This document shows positions 1 through 11,483 of a stretch of DNA of 64,000 nucleotides, in pieces. The stretch comes from Antedon bifida (taxonomy: Eukaryota; Echinodermata; Crinoidea; Comatulida; Antedonidae), in NCBI GenBank assembly GCA_963402885.1, contig OY727097.1, forward strand, positions 31,117,401-31,181,400, given 5' to 3'. Under the pieces are notes generated by a model. That model did no database searches. It saw only the letters and a list, made by a program, of their open reading frames with translations, and was not told the DNA's origin. Numbering within the stretch: position 1 is the stretch's first letter; each line of letters opens with the position of its first letter. A program made the position numbers and the translations under genes.

Positions 1-205
1 ACATGTTATGAGTTGTACCGCAACTAGTTTGGAGTTGTATTTTGATATGATATTGTACTTCACTTTTATTGACATTTTTTATATATTTTTACATTAGTCA
101 CCAGGTCGGTGCGGTGTGATTCAATAAAGTTAAACGCAATTCAGATTGAACGAGTCCCGTGTTTACCTGCGTGTATTTATGTGGCGCCCTCTATAGTGGA
201 ATCGG
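1..205 (+). mobile_element. Possible LTR-retroelement end fragment
   Basis: A polyadenylation-type AATAAA near 123 is followed by a GC-richer stretch ending near a TGGCGCCC motif at about 181, which resembles the start of a tRNA-Lys-type primer-binding site next to an LTR. No coding part or second LTR is visible. The segment lies in an intron of the LDLa-CAP gene. The call is weak; it could be any interspersed repeat. Confidence 0.25.
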
Positions 206-309
206 TATTCCATTACAAATATAATCCCTCCTTCCACCCTTCCAATAGAAAGTTATTTTAGGATAAGATAAAAGTTATTTTAAGATAACAAGTATAGATT
301 ACTACGTAC

Positions 310-2950
310 ACCGACACCATGCAGACATCTGTAGTAGTTATGCGCGTCTAAAACTTGTTGCATAAAATCTCTTTCGTCAACATTTCCAGTTCTTCCTTCA
401 GATGGATTGAAGCAGACTTGGTCAATTTCGTTTCCATTTTCCTTATCACCGTCGTTGTTGTTGGTTTCTTGATTGTTGCCGTCTTGATTGTTGCCGTCTT
501 GATTGTTGCCGTCTTCATTGTTGCCGTCTTCATTGTTGCCGTCTTGATCATCGTCATTATTTCCCCCTTTTTGATTAACAGTAAAATTATAAACCATCAA
601 TAATATCTATAACTAAACATTATTGACTTAACCAGGCCCGTACGCATGGGTTGTGCATGAGATCAGTCTAATTTCCTATATACACTAAATGTCCAGAACA
701 CAATATATCAGTACCCAGATAAAAGTCAGAAAAACCCGTCTCGCCTTAAAGTGTTATTATTTTAAAAAAATCTTCAAGTACGCCGGTAACGCTGTTGAAT
801 GTACCGCGTAATTATTGTATTGGGCCTATCTACGACCCTAAATAAACTATCGGAAAACAACTCATTTGAAGCCCTCCCCCTTTTGTCTCCAACTTGACAA
901 ATAGCACCAAACCTACCTGTCTCACAGTGCATTTCATCACTCCAATCATAGCAATGTCTCCAGCCGTCACAGACCCATTTGTCAGGGATGACTTCAAGAC
1001 ACGTTGGGGTACCAACTACAAGATAACACTAACAGTTAATACTGGTGTAAGTCTAAATGTTTACATTGCATTTATTTCATTTTCAATAATTATATTAATT
1101 TGATTTTCTCCAGACGATAGTTCTAGGTTAAATTATTCTAAAACTTACTTATTTTCTTTTGAACAACTTTACATTATTCGCCATAAACGCAATATTTGTT
1201 GGTCAAACTAGTTTGTCCAACTAAATGTGTGATGTGCCCAAATATGGTAGTAGTATGACATCATCATGTCCATGGGCACATCACATTTTTGTTTTCACAT
1301 AAAGTTTGATAGTAGTCAGAGCTTTAGATTGTTAAACATAATGTTGATGATTAAAAGCTTTACTGAAATGATTACTGCACCGTAGCTATTTGAAATCCGT
1401 ACAGCGTTTTAGCACAAAAAGCACAAAATACCCAACGTATAAATGCAAAATATACTACCTTTTAAGAATCAAATCCGACTTGTCCCCAATACCCGCTGAG
1501 GCTTCTAGCAAAATAAACAACATACCTGGACAACCTTCTTCGTCGCTGTTATCAGCACAATCAGTAAATCCGTCACAATAATCACAATCTTTCAAAAAAA
1601 TTAACGCTTCACAACCCCCTAGAAATGTAAATAAGAATACGATGTGAAAACACTGAGTTATGCAACGATTTTTAACTGTTTCTGTATAGCACAATGTGTA
1701 TATTTTCAGTGTGTTTTATTATACATCATCCATGCGTGACTACAATTACGTTATTAAGTGCACTTTTATGTCCGTGACGTAAGCTCCAACCTTTAATTCA
1801 CAGTAGGTCTCTAAAAGCCTAGAATTGGTTTATACAATATGGGAAGTATAGACGGAGTGAATACAAGAATTACACGTTCTCAGAACATGTCCTAGCCTTG
1901 CCCGACCCAAAATAAGATCTCAGATTTCAAACCTTTCTTTCTGTATTTGTTGTCACAGTTTTTCTCGTCTTTCCAATCAGGACAATCGCCAACAAAATCA
2001 CAGATTTTTTCCTTTGGTAAGCTCTTACGACAAGACACTTTACCTGCAAATAAAACACCACTAAATATACCTTTGTAATAAACTTGTTTTCTTGATCAGA
2101 TTTTTGCCCTGCTCTGGCGAAATTGTACAATTAAAAGTACTAAAGTTCGAGTAGGCAACCATCTGACAAACGTATCCCCCTGATGCAAACTACATAAGTA
2201 GGCCTAGCTATTCATTATCATACTTGGTTTCTATAAATACGACGACTACATTTCATAAAGTAGTCTCTTAATTCGAACTGTATAAGGTAACAAAAATCAA
2301 ACCTTTTGTTTACCTCTTTCATTTAACATAGTTTCTATCTGTCCAGACAAACTACGTGCTTCTGGTTCGTCGACACGAGTCTCAACTTTATCACCAGATT
2401 CGGTTAAAAGGTACCGCAGTAACCGTTCCTAACAAATCAATTAAATACCAGCTAATTATGCTATAGATATAATTGATATACTTTCAGTATAGATATAGTT
2501 CTCATTTTTTTTATCTAAAATGTGCGGGACGTAGTCCTTTGGAAACCAATTTTGTTATTCATCTTTTTAATAACTCTTAAAAATAATTATATAATAGTTA
2601 TTAATATAAATGTTTGTAAAGCTTCTTCCAGACGAGTCCTTAATAAGTATTAACGAAAGAAAACGTTTCAAGTGAATCGTAAGACATTTATTATCTATTT
2701 TTTGGATCCTATTGAAAACAGGTCGGCTTCTTATGTAACGTTGATTCTGATACAGTATTAACTTCATTTTTAATCAATGTAGAATAACGAATAAGATACG
2801 GTCTGCCATATCATAGGCCTACAGCGGTCCAAGTATTAAAAATTACAGTAAAAGTTATTAATTTCTTACCTCGAATTCTACCTCATTGTTGTCGCTTTTT
2901 GCTACAGCAAGAATTGTCGAAAACAGGACAAAGGCAAAAAATGTATACAT
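310..2950 (-). CDS. Secreted LDLa(x3)-CAP superfamily protein, 3' part outside window
   Basis: Six minus-strand exons join in frame: 2870-2950, 2314-2428, 1933-2043, 1526-1618, 917-1015 and 310-566 (252 codons visible). The first exon is a signal peptide starting MYTFFAFVLFSTILAVA. The second encodes a charged segment of about 38 residues. Three phase-1 exons each encode one short LDL-receptor class A module, recognised by CDG..DC and the calcium-cage pattern WSDE, NSDEE or WKDE before the last Cys. Exon 6 carries an Asn/Asp/Gly repeat linker and the first CAP helix (AHNYYRCLHGVG). The rest of the CAP domain must lie left of the window. CAP proteins are extracellular and often bind lipids or sterols; LDLa modules bind Ca2+ and ligands. 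Exons 1 and 2 match the downstream paralogue at 3797-8481 in length and phase, so the two arose by tandem duplication. Each LDLa module lacks cysteines I and III. Confidence 0.85.
468..547 (-). repeat. 15-bp coding minisatellite (Asp-Gly-Asn-Asn-Gln/Glu)
   Basis: About five tandem 15-bp units in frame encode a pentapeptide DGNNQ or DGNNE. They form the hydrophilic linker between the last LDLa module and the CAP domain of the gene above. Units differ by a G/C change that alternates Gln and Glu, and copy number is probably polymorphic. Confidence 0.85.
1201..1325. mobile_element. MITE family 1 copy
   Basis: Short terminal-inverted-repeat element without coding capacity. The family has ends related to AGCTCTGTCTACACTATCAA and an internal core with TGATGTGCCCAAATATGG facing its own inverted version. 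This copy has a degraded left end and lies in an intron of the LDLa-CAP gene. Confidence 0.75.
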
Positions 2951-3622
2951 GTTTGAAAAACAAGTGTGATAACAATGAACGTCAACTCCCAAATGGTTAC
3001 ACCAAACACGGAACTTCAATTGTATTGGGTTTGGGAATGGGTAATTATTTATTAAAAGTAGCTTAGAAAATATCAAGTAGCCAACATGACTTTAACTTAA
3101 ATACGAAAAGAATTATAAAATGTGTATTATTAAATATTGTTAATTAAGACATAATACTATAAAGTTAGTATATTATTATATTTAATCACAATTATATTTT
3201 GAAGTATAAAAACACAAATTGGAAAAGTGGTAGAATCTACAAAAACAACTACAACAACAAAAAGCATAATAAACACAACGCACCAATAAGCAAGTTACAA
3301 ATATTCTTCAATTTTCGTTTTGGACAAAGGTTTGTAAATAGATACACAAAATACCTAACTGTGGGTCTTATGATTTAAACATTTATTTATTAATATTTAA
3401 GTTCTATTTATATGTCTGGCCGAATGAATAATAATGAAATAATGATAAGGTTTAAATTATACATTGAAAATAGTGCATTGCAATTATCATATATTACATA
3501 ATTCAGTTGTTAAGAATTAACCCCTTTCTTACACCTAGGCACATCCACATATCAAATAAAATATTCTACAGATTTCTAAGTGTTGATGTACACACGTGAC
3601 CCGTCGTAGCAAGGCAGTTGTT

Positions 3623-3768
3623 AAGCTCTGTCTACACTATCAAACTTTATGTAACAACAAAATATGTGATGTGCCCATATAAACATTATGATGTCATCCC
3701 TACCATATTTAAGCATATCATCATCACACTTTTTTTGTCAATGTAGGTTGATAGTTTGACAGAGCTTT
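3623..3768. mobile_element. MITE family 1 copy
   Basis: Nearly complete copy with both inverted ends and the inverted GATGTGCCCA / GCATATC core. It lies between the two CAP genes, just past the stop codon of the second. Confidence 0.85.
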
Positions 3769-3796
3769 AAATTGCCTTCTTTGGTCGTCGTAGTCA

Positions 3797-6700
3797 CTAG
3801 ATTTGTTGTGGACGTAAAACGTTTTCTGGATATTCACCCATCATGTTTCCAGCCGGACTGTAATGGCAAACCACGAAGATGCCGTACATTCCGTAGGTTT
3901 CCTTCTCCATGTAACCACAACCCAGCTCAGTTGTAGCCTTCCACACCAGTTGTGTAAAATGTCCTGAAATCATATTGAAATAATTTCGTCATTATATAAT
4001 GATGTACAAAAAATGAGCTTGAATTGATTTGACTGACAGTTGAATTGAATTGCAATTGGAATATAAAGCAACCATGATCTAAAGCGTGGTTTCCACTATA
4101 ACGCAACGCAGCGACGTATCGACGCAACGTGCTGTATTGCGCAATCACAAATGAGAACCGACGACGCAATAGTGCTGCAAACATCGTAGGTTTGATTTCA
4201 CGCAGGCGGGGGCAAATACAATGATTGGAAGGGCATTTTTTTACGTTGCGTAGATTGCGTTACGTCGCTAGTGAGAACCAAGCATGACCTATCTACTTCC
4301 ACGTATCGACGCGCAAAATTGTGTCCGATTAATAACGAGTTTAATTTGAGAATGAAGGATGCTAATGGGGTTATAATCATGGAGGAATGTTTTTTCTTTT
4401 CTCACGATTCGAAACATCAAAGACAAATAAATATAGCGAATAATTACCTGTTCCTGATTGAAATCCGGAATGGTTAAAATCATACTTTTTACTCTCGCCA
4501 TACCAAGCGTTCACAGCATCCGAAGCTTAAAAACAAAGTAATGTTATATACATATTATTATTTCATAGAAGGCCTAACTAAAAGACGTAATGTGTATGTA
4601 ACATCCTATCCAACAAAAATACAGTATGCCTACCTGCAGTCTCTGGGTTGAATGCTTTATCACCAGTAAACCACATAAATAGATTTTCACCGTTGTCCAT
4701 TCTAGTCTTCCTATCTGAGTGTTGCAGGCTACCCAATTCCGCGTTATGTTCGGCAACCTTTTTCGCATTTTCAGCCATCGTTTCTGAATATTTCAATGGC
4801 TGTGTATAAAACATAATATATGATCATAAACCCAATTTAAATAGATATATGAGAAATGCCAATCGGTGTTTTGAGAATCTGAACTTAATATGAACGGACT
4901 ATACGTACACCAACGCCATGTCGACTTCTGTATTTGTTATGCTCATTTAAAACTGCCTCCTTAAACGCCTTGTCTAAAACATCTTGATTACGCAGTAATT
5001 AAACAAAAATACAAATTAAAACAATTAATGAATAATCATTTGATCATCCGTTGAAATGTGAAGCAAAAAGATGAATTTTGAGAGAGATGTTTGAATGGAT
5101 CTTACTCTACTTGGTAGATCTTTTAGCTAGGCCTACCAAATGCACCCAACCATCGAGCAACAACATCATCTCACTTGGTTTCGATATAATGATTACTATT
5201 GTATAAGGCTATTTATTGATTAACCAAGGATAACTAACAACGCCTTGGTTTAACCATGAGTATACTAATTACTCCATGGATTAACATTGATTTTCGACCT
5301 TTAAAATACAATAAAATAAAAAGTAAAAACCTTGGTGTTACTTGTTTACCTCATTCATTTAAAAAACTTTCTATCTGTCCAGACAAACTTACATGCTTCT
5401 GATTTGTCCACACGGGTCTCAACTTTGTCAGCAGATTTTTCTAAAAAGTACCGCAGTAACAGTTTCTAACAATCAATTTAACACAAAGAATTCAGTAAGA
5501 ATACTGTAATTTACATACATATATAGTTATTTCATCATGTTTGTTATAGTATACAAACTTATAATGGTGATCTGAAGGCTATTTATTATGCCATAGGTCG
5601 AAATCTAGCCCAGAGAAGAACCATTAACTGGAACCAATCGGCACAGCGCCACTAAAAAACAACAACTGGAATATATAATATAACAATTTAATCTGTAACT
5701 CTGACAGAGTGTTCTAGATGGCATATAATAAATAAATGCCGATTCAAAATAAGCAATACTGTATCCTAGCTCTTCTGGCGTGACGGACAGAGGTTCGAAG
5801 AACGTAACGAAATATCGCATAGGTTCAAAGGAATATTGAATATACCATGTGACCCACATCAGCCAATCAGACAACAATGATGTTATATAATTTGTTATAA
5901 CTAATCGAATTTCTATCAATCTTACACTCATTATTTATGAATGTTAAAATGTTTTTAATGATAGTCCAGATCCCTATGTATTTTCGTGTGCAGATCATGG
6001 GGAAAGTGTAAACATTGTGTTTTATGAATATTTGAATCATGCTGGTTATAAAAACCCATGTTGTCAAATTTCTAAAATTTATCTTTGACCTCTGACCTCA
6101 ATTTGAATGTTTTGACCCATTGAAAACAAAATGGTCATATCTTTGCAACGCTTAGATTAAATGAAATAATTTTAGTGTCAAATTATTTGGGAGATGCATA
6201 TTAATATTCGTTCTAATGGAAAAGTTTGTCCAAAAATGGCTGGAAGTATGATTTTTGGCATTTTTGACCTTTGACCTACATATCATATAACTCCGTAACT
6301 AACAGTTGGACAAACTTTAAATAGGGCTCAAATTAATCTGAAGGTATATGTTTCTATTCAGTCTAATAAGAACTTTTTCAAGAAAATGACCCAAAATATT
6401 TTTATTGACCTTTGACCTGTACTGGTACTACACATTCCTATAATCTCAAAAACTATTGGCCGTAAAAGGTTTTTTTTTTGTGAAATTTTTCGAAAAATTT
6501 ACATTTATATGTTGTATAATAACAACATTTTATAGAAATGTAAAAGAATTCTATTTATGACCACTAACTTTGTAATTTATTAACATCACTAGCATTTGTT
6601 ATAATATTAAAATGTGCTATATTTACTGATTTTAAGCACTTCACATGAATTTATCAGAATTATGTGTATTTAATATAAAGTTTAATTTTTTTGATATAAA

Positions 6701-8481
6701 GAAAATTTAATTATCAATCAAATAAGACTATTTTAAAATTATTATGGCTAAAACTTAATTAAATACAGACAAAAAAGTGTATTTTTACTTGTATGAACAG
6801 CGCCCTCAATCTTCATATTTTCCCTCAAAATACCACATTTTTATGTGGTTTCATAAACTTAGCTGGTTGTAACTTTTTAAAAGATTTGTTGTCAGTGACG
6901 AGTAACTTACATACCCCTTCTACCATATACTAAGTAAGTTTCTGAGATAAAATGAAAAAAATATTTTTATAGCTTGATATTTTTCTTGAGGTTATTACAT
7001 GGTGCACGCTAAAAAAGATTTTGATTTTGTGCTAAAAATCCATCTTTTTGGTCCAGTACAAACAATCTTGTAAAGACATTCTTACACAAACAGCACATTT
7101 TATTGGAAAGATAATCATAATATCTATCCAATAAAATATGAATTTTGTGTATTAAGATCTGCTAGATAGCTTTTATTAAACCAAAAAGATGGACTTTTAG
7201 CTCAAAATTAAAATATTTTTTGGTGTGTATCATAATAACCTCAACAAAAATATCAAGCTATCGGAATATTTTTCTAAATTTTTTTCTCAGAAACTGACCT
7301 AGTACGTTATAAAAGTGGTATGTAAATTACAGGTTACTGTAAAAAATCTTTAAAACAAAGTTATACCCTGTTAAGTTATAGAAACCACATAAAAATGTGG
7401 TATTTTTGGGGAAAAAATGAAGATTGAGGGCGCTGTTCATGCAAGTGAAAATACACTTTTTTGTCTGTATTTAATTAAGTTTTAGCCATAATAATTTCAA
7501 AATGGTCTTATTTGATAGATAATTAAATTTTCCTTATATCAAAAAAATAAAACTTTATATTAAATACACACAATTCTGATAAATTCATGTGAAGTGCTTA
7601 AAATCAGTAAATATAACACATTTTAATATTATAACAAATGCTAGTGATGTTAATAAATTACAAAGTTAGTGATCATAAATAGAATTCTTTTACATTTCTA
7701 TAAAATGTTGTTATATACAACATATAAAAGTAAATTTTTCGAATAATTTAACAAAAAAAACCTTTTACGGCCAATAGTTTTTGAGATTATAGGAATGTAT
7801 AGTACCAGTACAGGTCAAAGGTCAATAAAAATATTTTGGGTCATTTTCTTGAAAAAGTTCTTATTAGACTGAATAGAAACATATACCTTCAGATTAATTT
7901 GAGCCCTATTTAAAGTTTGTCCAACTGTTAGTTACGGAGTTATATGATATGTAGGTCAAAGGTCAAAAATGCCAAAAATCATACTTCCAGCCATTTTTGG
8001 ACAAACTTTTCCATTAGAACGAATATTAATATGCATCTCCCAAATAATTTGACATTAAAATTATTTCATTTAATCTAAGCGTTGCAAAGATATGACCATT
8101 TTGTTTTCAATGGGTCAAAACATTCAAATTGAGGTCAGAGGTCAAAGATAAATTTTAGAAATTTGACAACATGGGTTTTTATAACCAGCATGATTCAAAT
8201 ATTCATAAAACACAATGTTTACACTTTCCCCATGATCTGCACACGAAGGCACTTTTTTTGACATAGGGATCTGGACTATGACATCAATGCCTCTTTTACC
8301 ATGTAGTTTCGTTTTTATGCCTTTTTGATCAATAATGTTCGTCATCTATGGCAGACAGGCCTAGTTTTACAAAAATATATAAAGTAACATAATTTCCTAC
8401 CTCCAATTCTAGGCCACTGTTCTTGCCTTGTGCTCCAATCATAATGAAGCACAGAAGGGCAAAACAAAAACACTTATACAT
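3797..8481 (-). CDS. Secreted CAP superfamily protein (GLIPR/CRISP-like), complete
   Basis: Six exons: 8401-8481, 5393-5465, 4909-4982, 4634-4799, 4448-4525 and 3797-3963, giving 212 residues in one frame. Exon 1 is a signal peptide (MYKCFCFALLCFIMIGAQG). The CAP domain follows, with NEHNKYRSRHGVGPLK in helix 1, the Glu of DNGENLFMW, the Glu of AWYGES, and GHFTQLVWK followed by VVCHYSPAGN near the C-terminus; the usual His/Glu/Glu/His tetrad is present. No LDLa modules or linker are present, unlike the neighbour at 310-2950. Exon 2 ends at a GTAAGT that overlaps a one-base insertion relative to that paralogue: the old exon end would hit a stop in either frame, while the new donor keeps phase 1. 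Intron 1 (2.9 kb) holds a 2.3-kb palindrome and intron 5 a MITE. Likely an extracellular lipid- or partner-binding protein; ligand unknown. Confidence 0.92.
4080..4285. mobile_element. MITE family 2 copy
   Basis: Element with ends related to AAGCGTGGTTCCCACTAGAA and CpG-rich ACGCAACG / CGTTGCG repeats, inside intron 5 of the short CAP gene. The right end is diverged compared with the copy at 16118-16371. Confidence 0.75.
5961..8279. repeat. 2.3-kb near-perfect palindrome (giant foldback element)
   Basis: The outer ends are ATAGTCCAGATCCCTATGT on the left and its reverse complement on the right. Homology can be followed inwards through both arms to a centre near 7120, where TTATTGGAAAGAT and ATCTATCCAATAA face each other with only about 10 bases between. 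Arms are about 1.15 kb with few mismatches and small indels. No transposase-like frame is visible. It lies in intron 1 of the short CAP gene, so the pre-mRNA would form a very long hairpin. Probably a foldback-type mobile element or an inverted duplication. Confidence 0.9.
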
Positions 8482-9947
8482 GTTTGAAATTGATCGTTAC
8501 AGAGAAACGAATATGTGAAATCCACTCCCAATCCGCAAATAGGTCTGTGTGTCTTCGTGGTGAATTGGGTTGTCCGCAATAATTGTCACTTTTTATCGCC
8601 ACGCACCTCTATTATTTTCGGAAAAAATGCATTGTATAACTTCGGACGTAATCGTTCTACTTAGTTGATTTTGATCCAAAGTACTAAACTATATTATTAT
8701 GCACGACCTATATAATCTACAACTTTTGAAACTATAATACAGGTATAATAGCGGTTTAGAGTCTTGAGATTAACATGGGTTTTGTTGCGTAAAAAACAAT
8801 TCATTTTTCGAACTGGCATTGAACGTTTCATTTTCTTATATAACTAACCTATCGCGAAGCTGTCGATCAGCACGATTTTTGTCTAGAAAACTTAAATAGT
8901 ATACGTATGAAACGCCATGTGTGCCAAAATATGTATATGTTTACCTAAGTTGAAATACAGAACCGAGACTACGAATACCGGTACAGTATATATGTTTCAA
9001 ATATTCATTGACATTTAAAAAAAAGTACGATACAATAACACAGCTGTTTTTCTAATATATTTAATCTGTTTTATTAATACATGATGGTAATAAATAGGTC
9101 ACAGAAGACATTACGATGGCTTCAACAAACATGGACACAAGGCTTATAAAAGCAGTAAGAATGAAACCTTAAATAATAAGTTGAGTTGTAACTATTTTAG
9201 AGTACTATAACATTTCGGATTAAAACAATAGACATGCAATGAAACAATTGTTTCAATATTCAGGTACAAAAATATTTTTCCATATTCGAGTTTCAAAACT
9301 TATTAATTTCAGTCTTATCAACAGTTTCTTTCCAAACCACGATGAATTCAAATTTACAGTGGGCAATAAATAATGTTCCCTCAAGTTGAGGACTTAAACA
9401 CCAATCTTCTCTTTAAAAACCCGACTAATTAGGCATATAGCATTAAAAAAAGAATAAAAACCCCTTCAATTATAGTACAAGGAAAGGTTATTGTATAAAT
9501 TAAATGTTTCGTTACTGTTATGTCTACGCGTGCCCATAAACCAATCGGCGCGATAGACTCCGATATCCAGGGAGTTCACAAATCCATGCGTGATAGACTC
9601 TGATATCCAGGGAGTTCACAAATCCATGCTACATCGACTTCTGAAATGGTATATCGCAGCATAGTTCCATGATCGCAGCGTCAATGTTTTATACGCATGC
9701 GTAGATGATCGTCGCGTTTTGTTATATAACTTTGTACATTCTTTGGCTTTGGTAGGTTCCCTAACAATGTGTACGGTACACCACATATACAGCAAATACT
9801 AATATAATCATCTTATAAAAATAAAGGTACGAGATTGCAACGTCTTTAATAATTTAAATATAAATACTTTAGACAAAAATATGGAATGCATATCAATAAA
9901 TTAATTTTGGCATCAGATAAATATTAAAGGTGTTTTGTTGGTAAATG
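8482..9947. other. Intergenic spacer between the CAP and FGF genes
   Basis: No exon with plausible splice sites and family homology is visible on either strand. The stretch is AT-rich and contains one 40-bp direct duplication (9552-9629). The 5' flank of the CAP gene and the 3' flank of the FGF gene lie here. Confidence 0.6.
9552..9629. repeat. 40-bp tandem duplication
   Basis: Two copies with a 40-base period, starting GATAGACTC and ending AATCCATGC, differ by one or two bases. Non-coding. Confidence 0.85.
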
Positions 9948-11483
9948 TTATAATTTTATACTACAGTCGAATAACGTAAACGTCGCTCTTGGTTTGTATC
10001 TATCAGCTTCTTTTGACAGCGTTGGCCTTCCATTCGACGTAATTGTTAGGTATTTTTCAGTAGCCAGGTTTCTATATACTGTGCCTTTATGGGTGTGACT
10101 TTGAAACCAATGACAATAGTTACTTTGAACGTGGTCGTCACAGTCCTAAAATAAAAAAGACACAAGGAAAATGATAATTATAACGTTTGAAATGAGATAA
10201 TAATAATGCACAGTTCGCCAAAGCTAATTCCACATTTGGTACATAACTGCGCTGGAACACCCCTTAACGGGAACAAACAAGGGGAAATATTTGTGTCCGC
10301 TTTTTAGTCGCTATTAGCTCACTATGTCGGTCGGTTGGTCGGTCGGTAAACTAACTCAAATTTGCGCACGCGACTGGGCCAGCCATGTATATGGCCTTGT
10401 TACTATACTGAGCTTATTAAATACATTTGATCATCCAAAAAATGTTGGAGGTAAATGATATTCTTTAAAGAGTTATTCTTCTTGTCTACAATAGCACATA
10501 TTAATAAATATAGCAGACAATAAACATTATCAGTGCCCTTTTATGAACGTGTTTATATAATAGGCCTAAATACCGTACCTGCACTGTTGTGAGGGCGCCA
10601 TCTACGACTGCAAAAAAGTTTCCAGAATGACACGACTGTATTTTAATATAGTAAAGTCCAACAGATGAAAATTGCAAATAATCTGCGAAAGAAAAACAAA
10701 ATTATAGCTACATTAATTCGATTTTTTCATTTTTCATTCATAAGAGTATATTTATTAAAATTAATCTTCACAGAAAAACTGAATTGCGATTGATTTTTGG
10801 TTTACATGATAACATTTGCAATGTAGGCCTATACAAATATAAATGAATGTAAAACACATACAAATGAAAAAGAAATGGGCAAAGCCGAAATGACAAATAA
10901 GAAACAAATAACAAGGGAGGTCTAAAAAATACAAATAAAGTAAATATTTTTATGCTTAAACCTTAAATCATTTTGCTACCCACGGTAGTATATTGTAGAA
11001 ATGTATTCATTTCACTCCTGATACTATTGTGTTGATTTGGTTTGATTTTAATTTATCAGGAAAGGGAAAAAATCGACCAGTTGGACCAAAAGCTAACAAT
11101 ATAATGAAACAGAATATTGAGTCACTATTATACGCCGCGTACGTAGCCTAAATACTGCAGGAACACGTAATAATAATTATCTATTAAAGAAATAGAATAG
11201 GCCTACAGTATTAATTACATTCATTTGAAAAAGATAACTGACCTTTTTGATGTATATCCTGTGATGTATGTAACATGCCATCATGGTCCGCAGAAATAAA
11301 ATATTGCGTTCTACTTCTAAGTAGACACTGGTGCCGGTTAGCATCGCACACAGAACCACTACCAGAGGCCTCAACTTCTGCTGAGTTAAACGTTAAAACA
11401 TTGTCTAAGCTAAGTTCCGCGGGCCTAGCGACCACCAAGTTGCATACACATAGTGCTAGAAGAAGGCTAGATATTGTCTGCAT
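9948..11483 (-). CDS. Fibroblast growth factor family protein
   Basis: Three exons, 11243-11483, 10579-10682 and 9948-10145, give 180 residues; the three-exon layout is the classical FGF gene structure. Residues 1-20 form a signal peptide (MQTISSLLLALCVCNLVVARP), then a short acidic linker. The beta-trefoil core has CLLRSRTQYFISADHDGML (strands 1-2), VGLYYIKIQSCHSGNFFAV in exon 2 (the conserved position of VAIKG..SG.YLAM) and SNYCHWF, RNLATEKYLTITSNGRP and FTLFDC in exon 3. Secreted FGFs signal through FGFR tyrosine kinases with heparan sulfate. Divergence is high, so subfamily is not assigned. Start chosen as the first Met before the hydrophobic core. It lies head to head with the VEGF-like gene 6.4 kb away. 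Confidence 0.88.

Noticed and set aside
5605-6067. Minus-strand frames near the palindrome
   Set aside because: They end in palindrome sequence, and the matching frame in the other arm (8142-8345) shows the same residues only because the arms are copies; no domain is seen.
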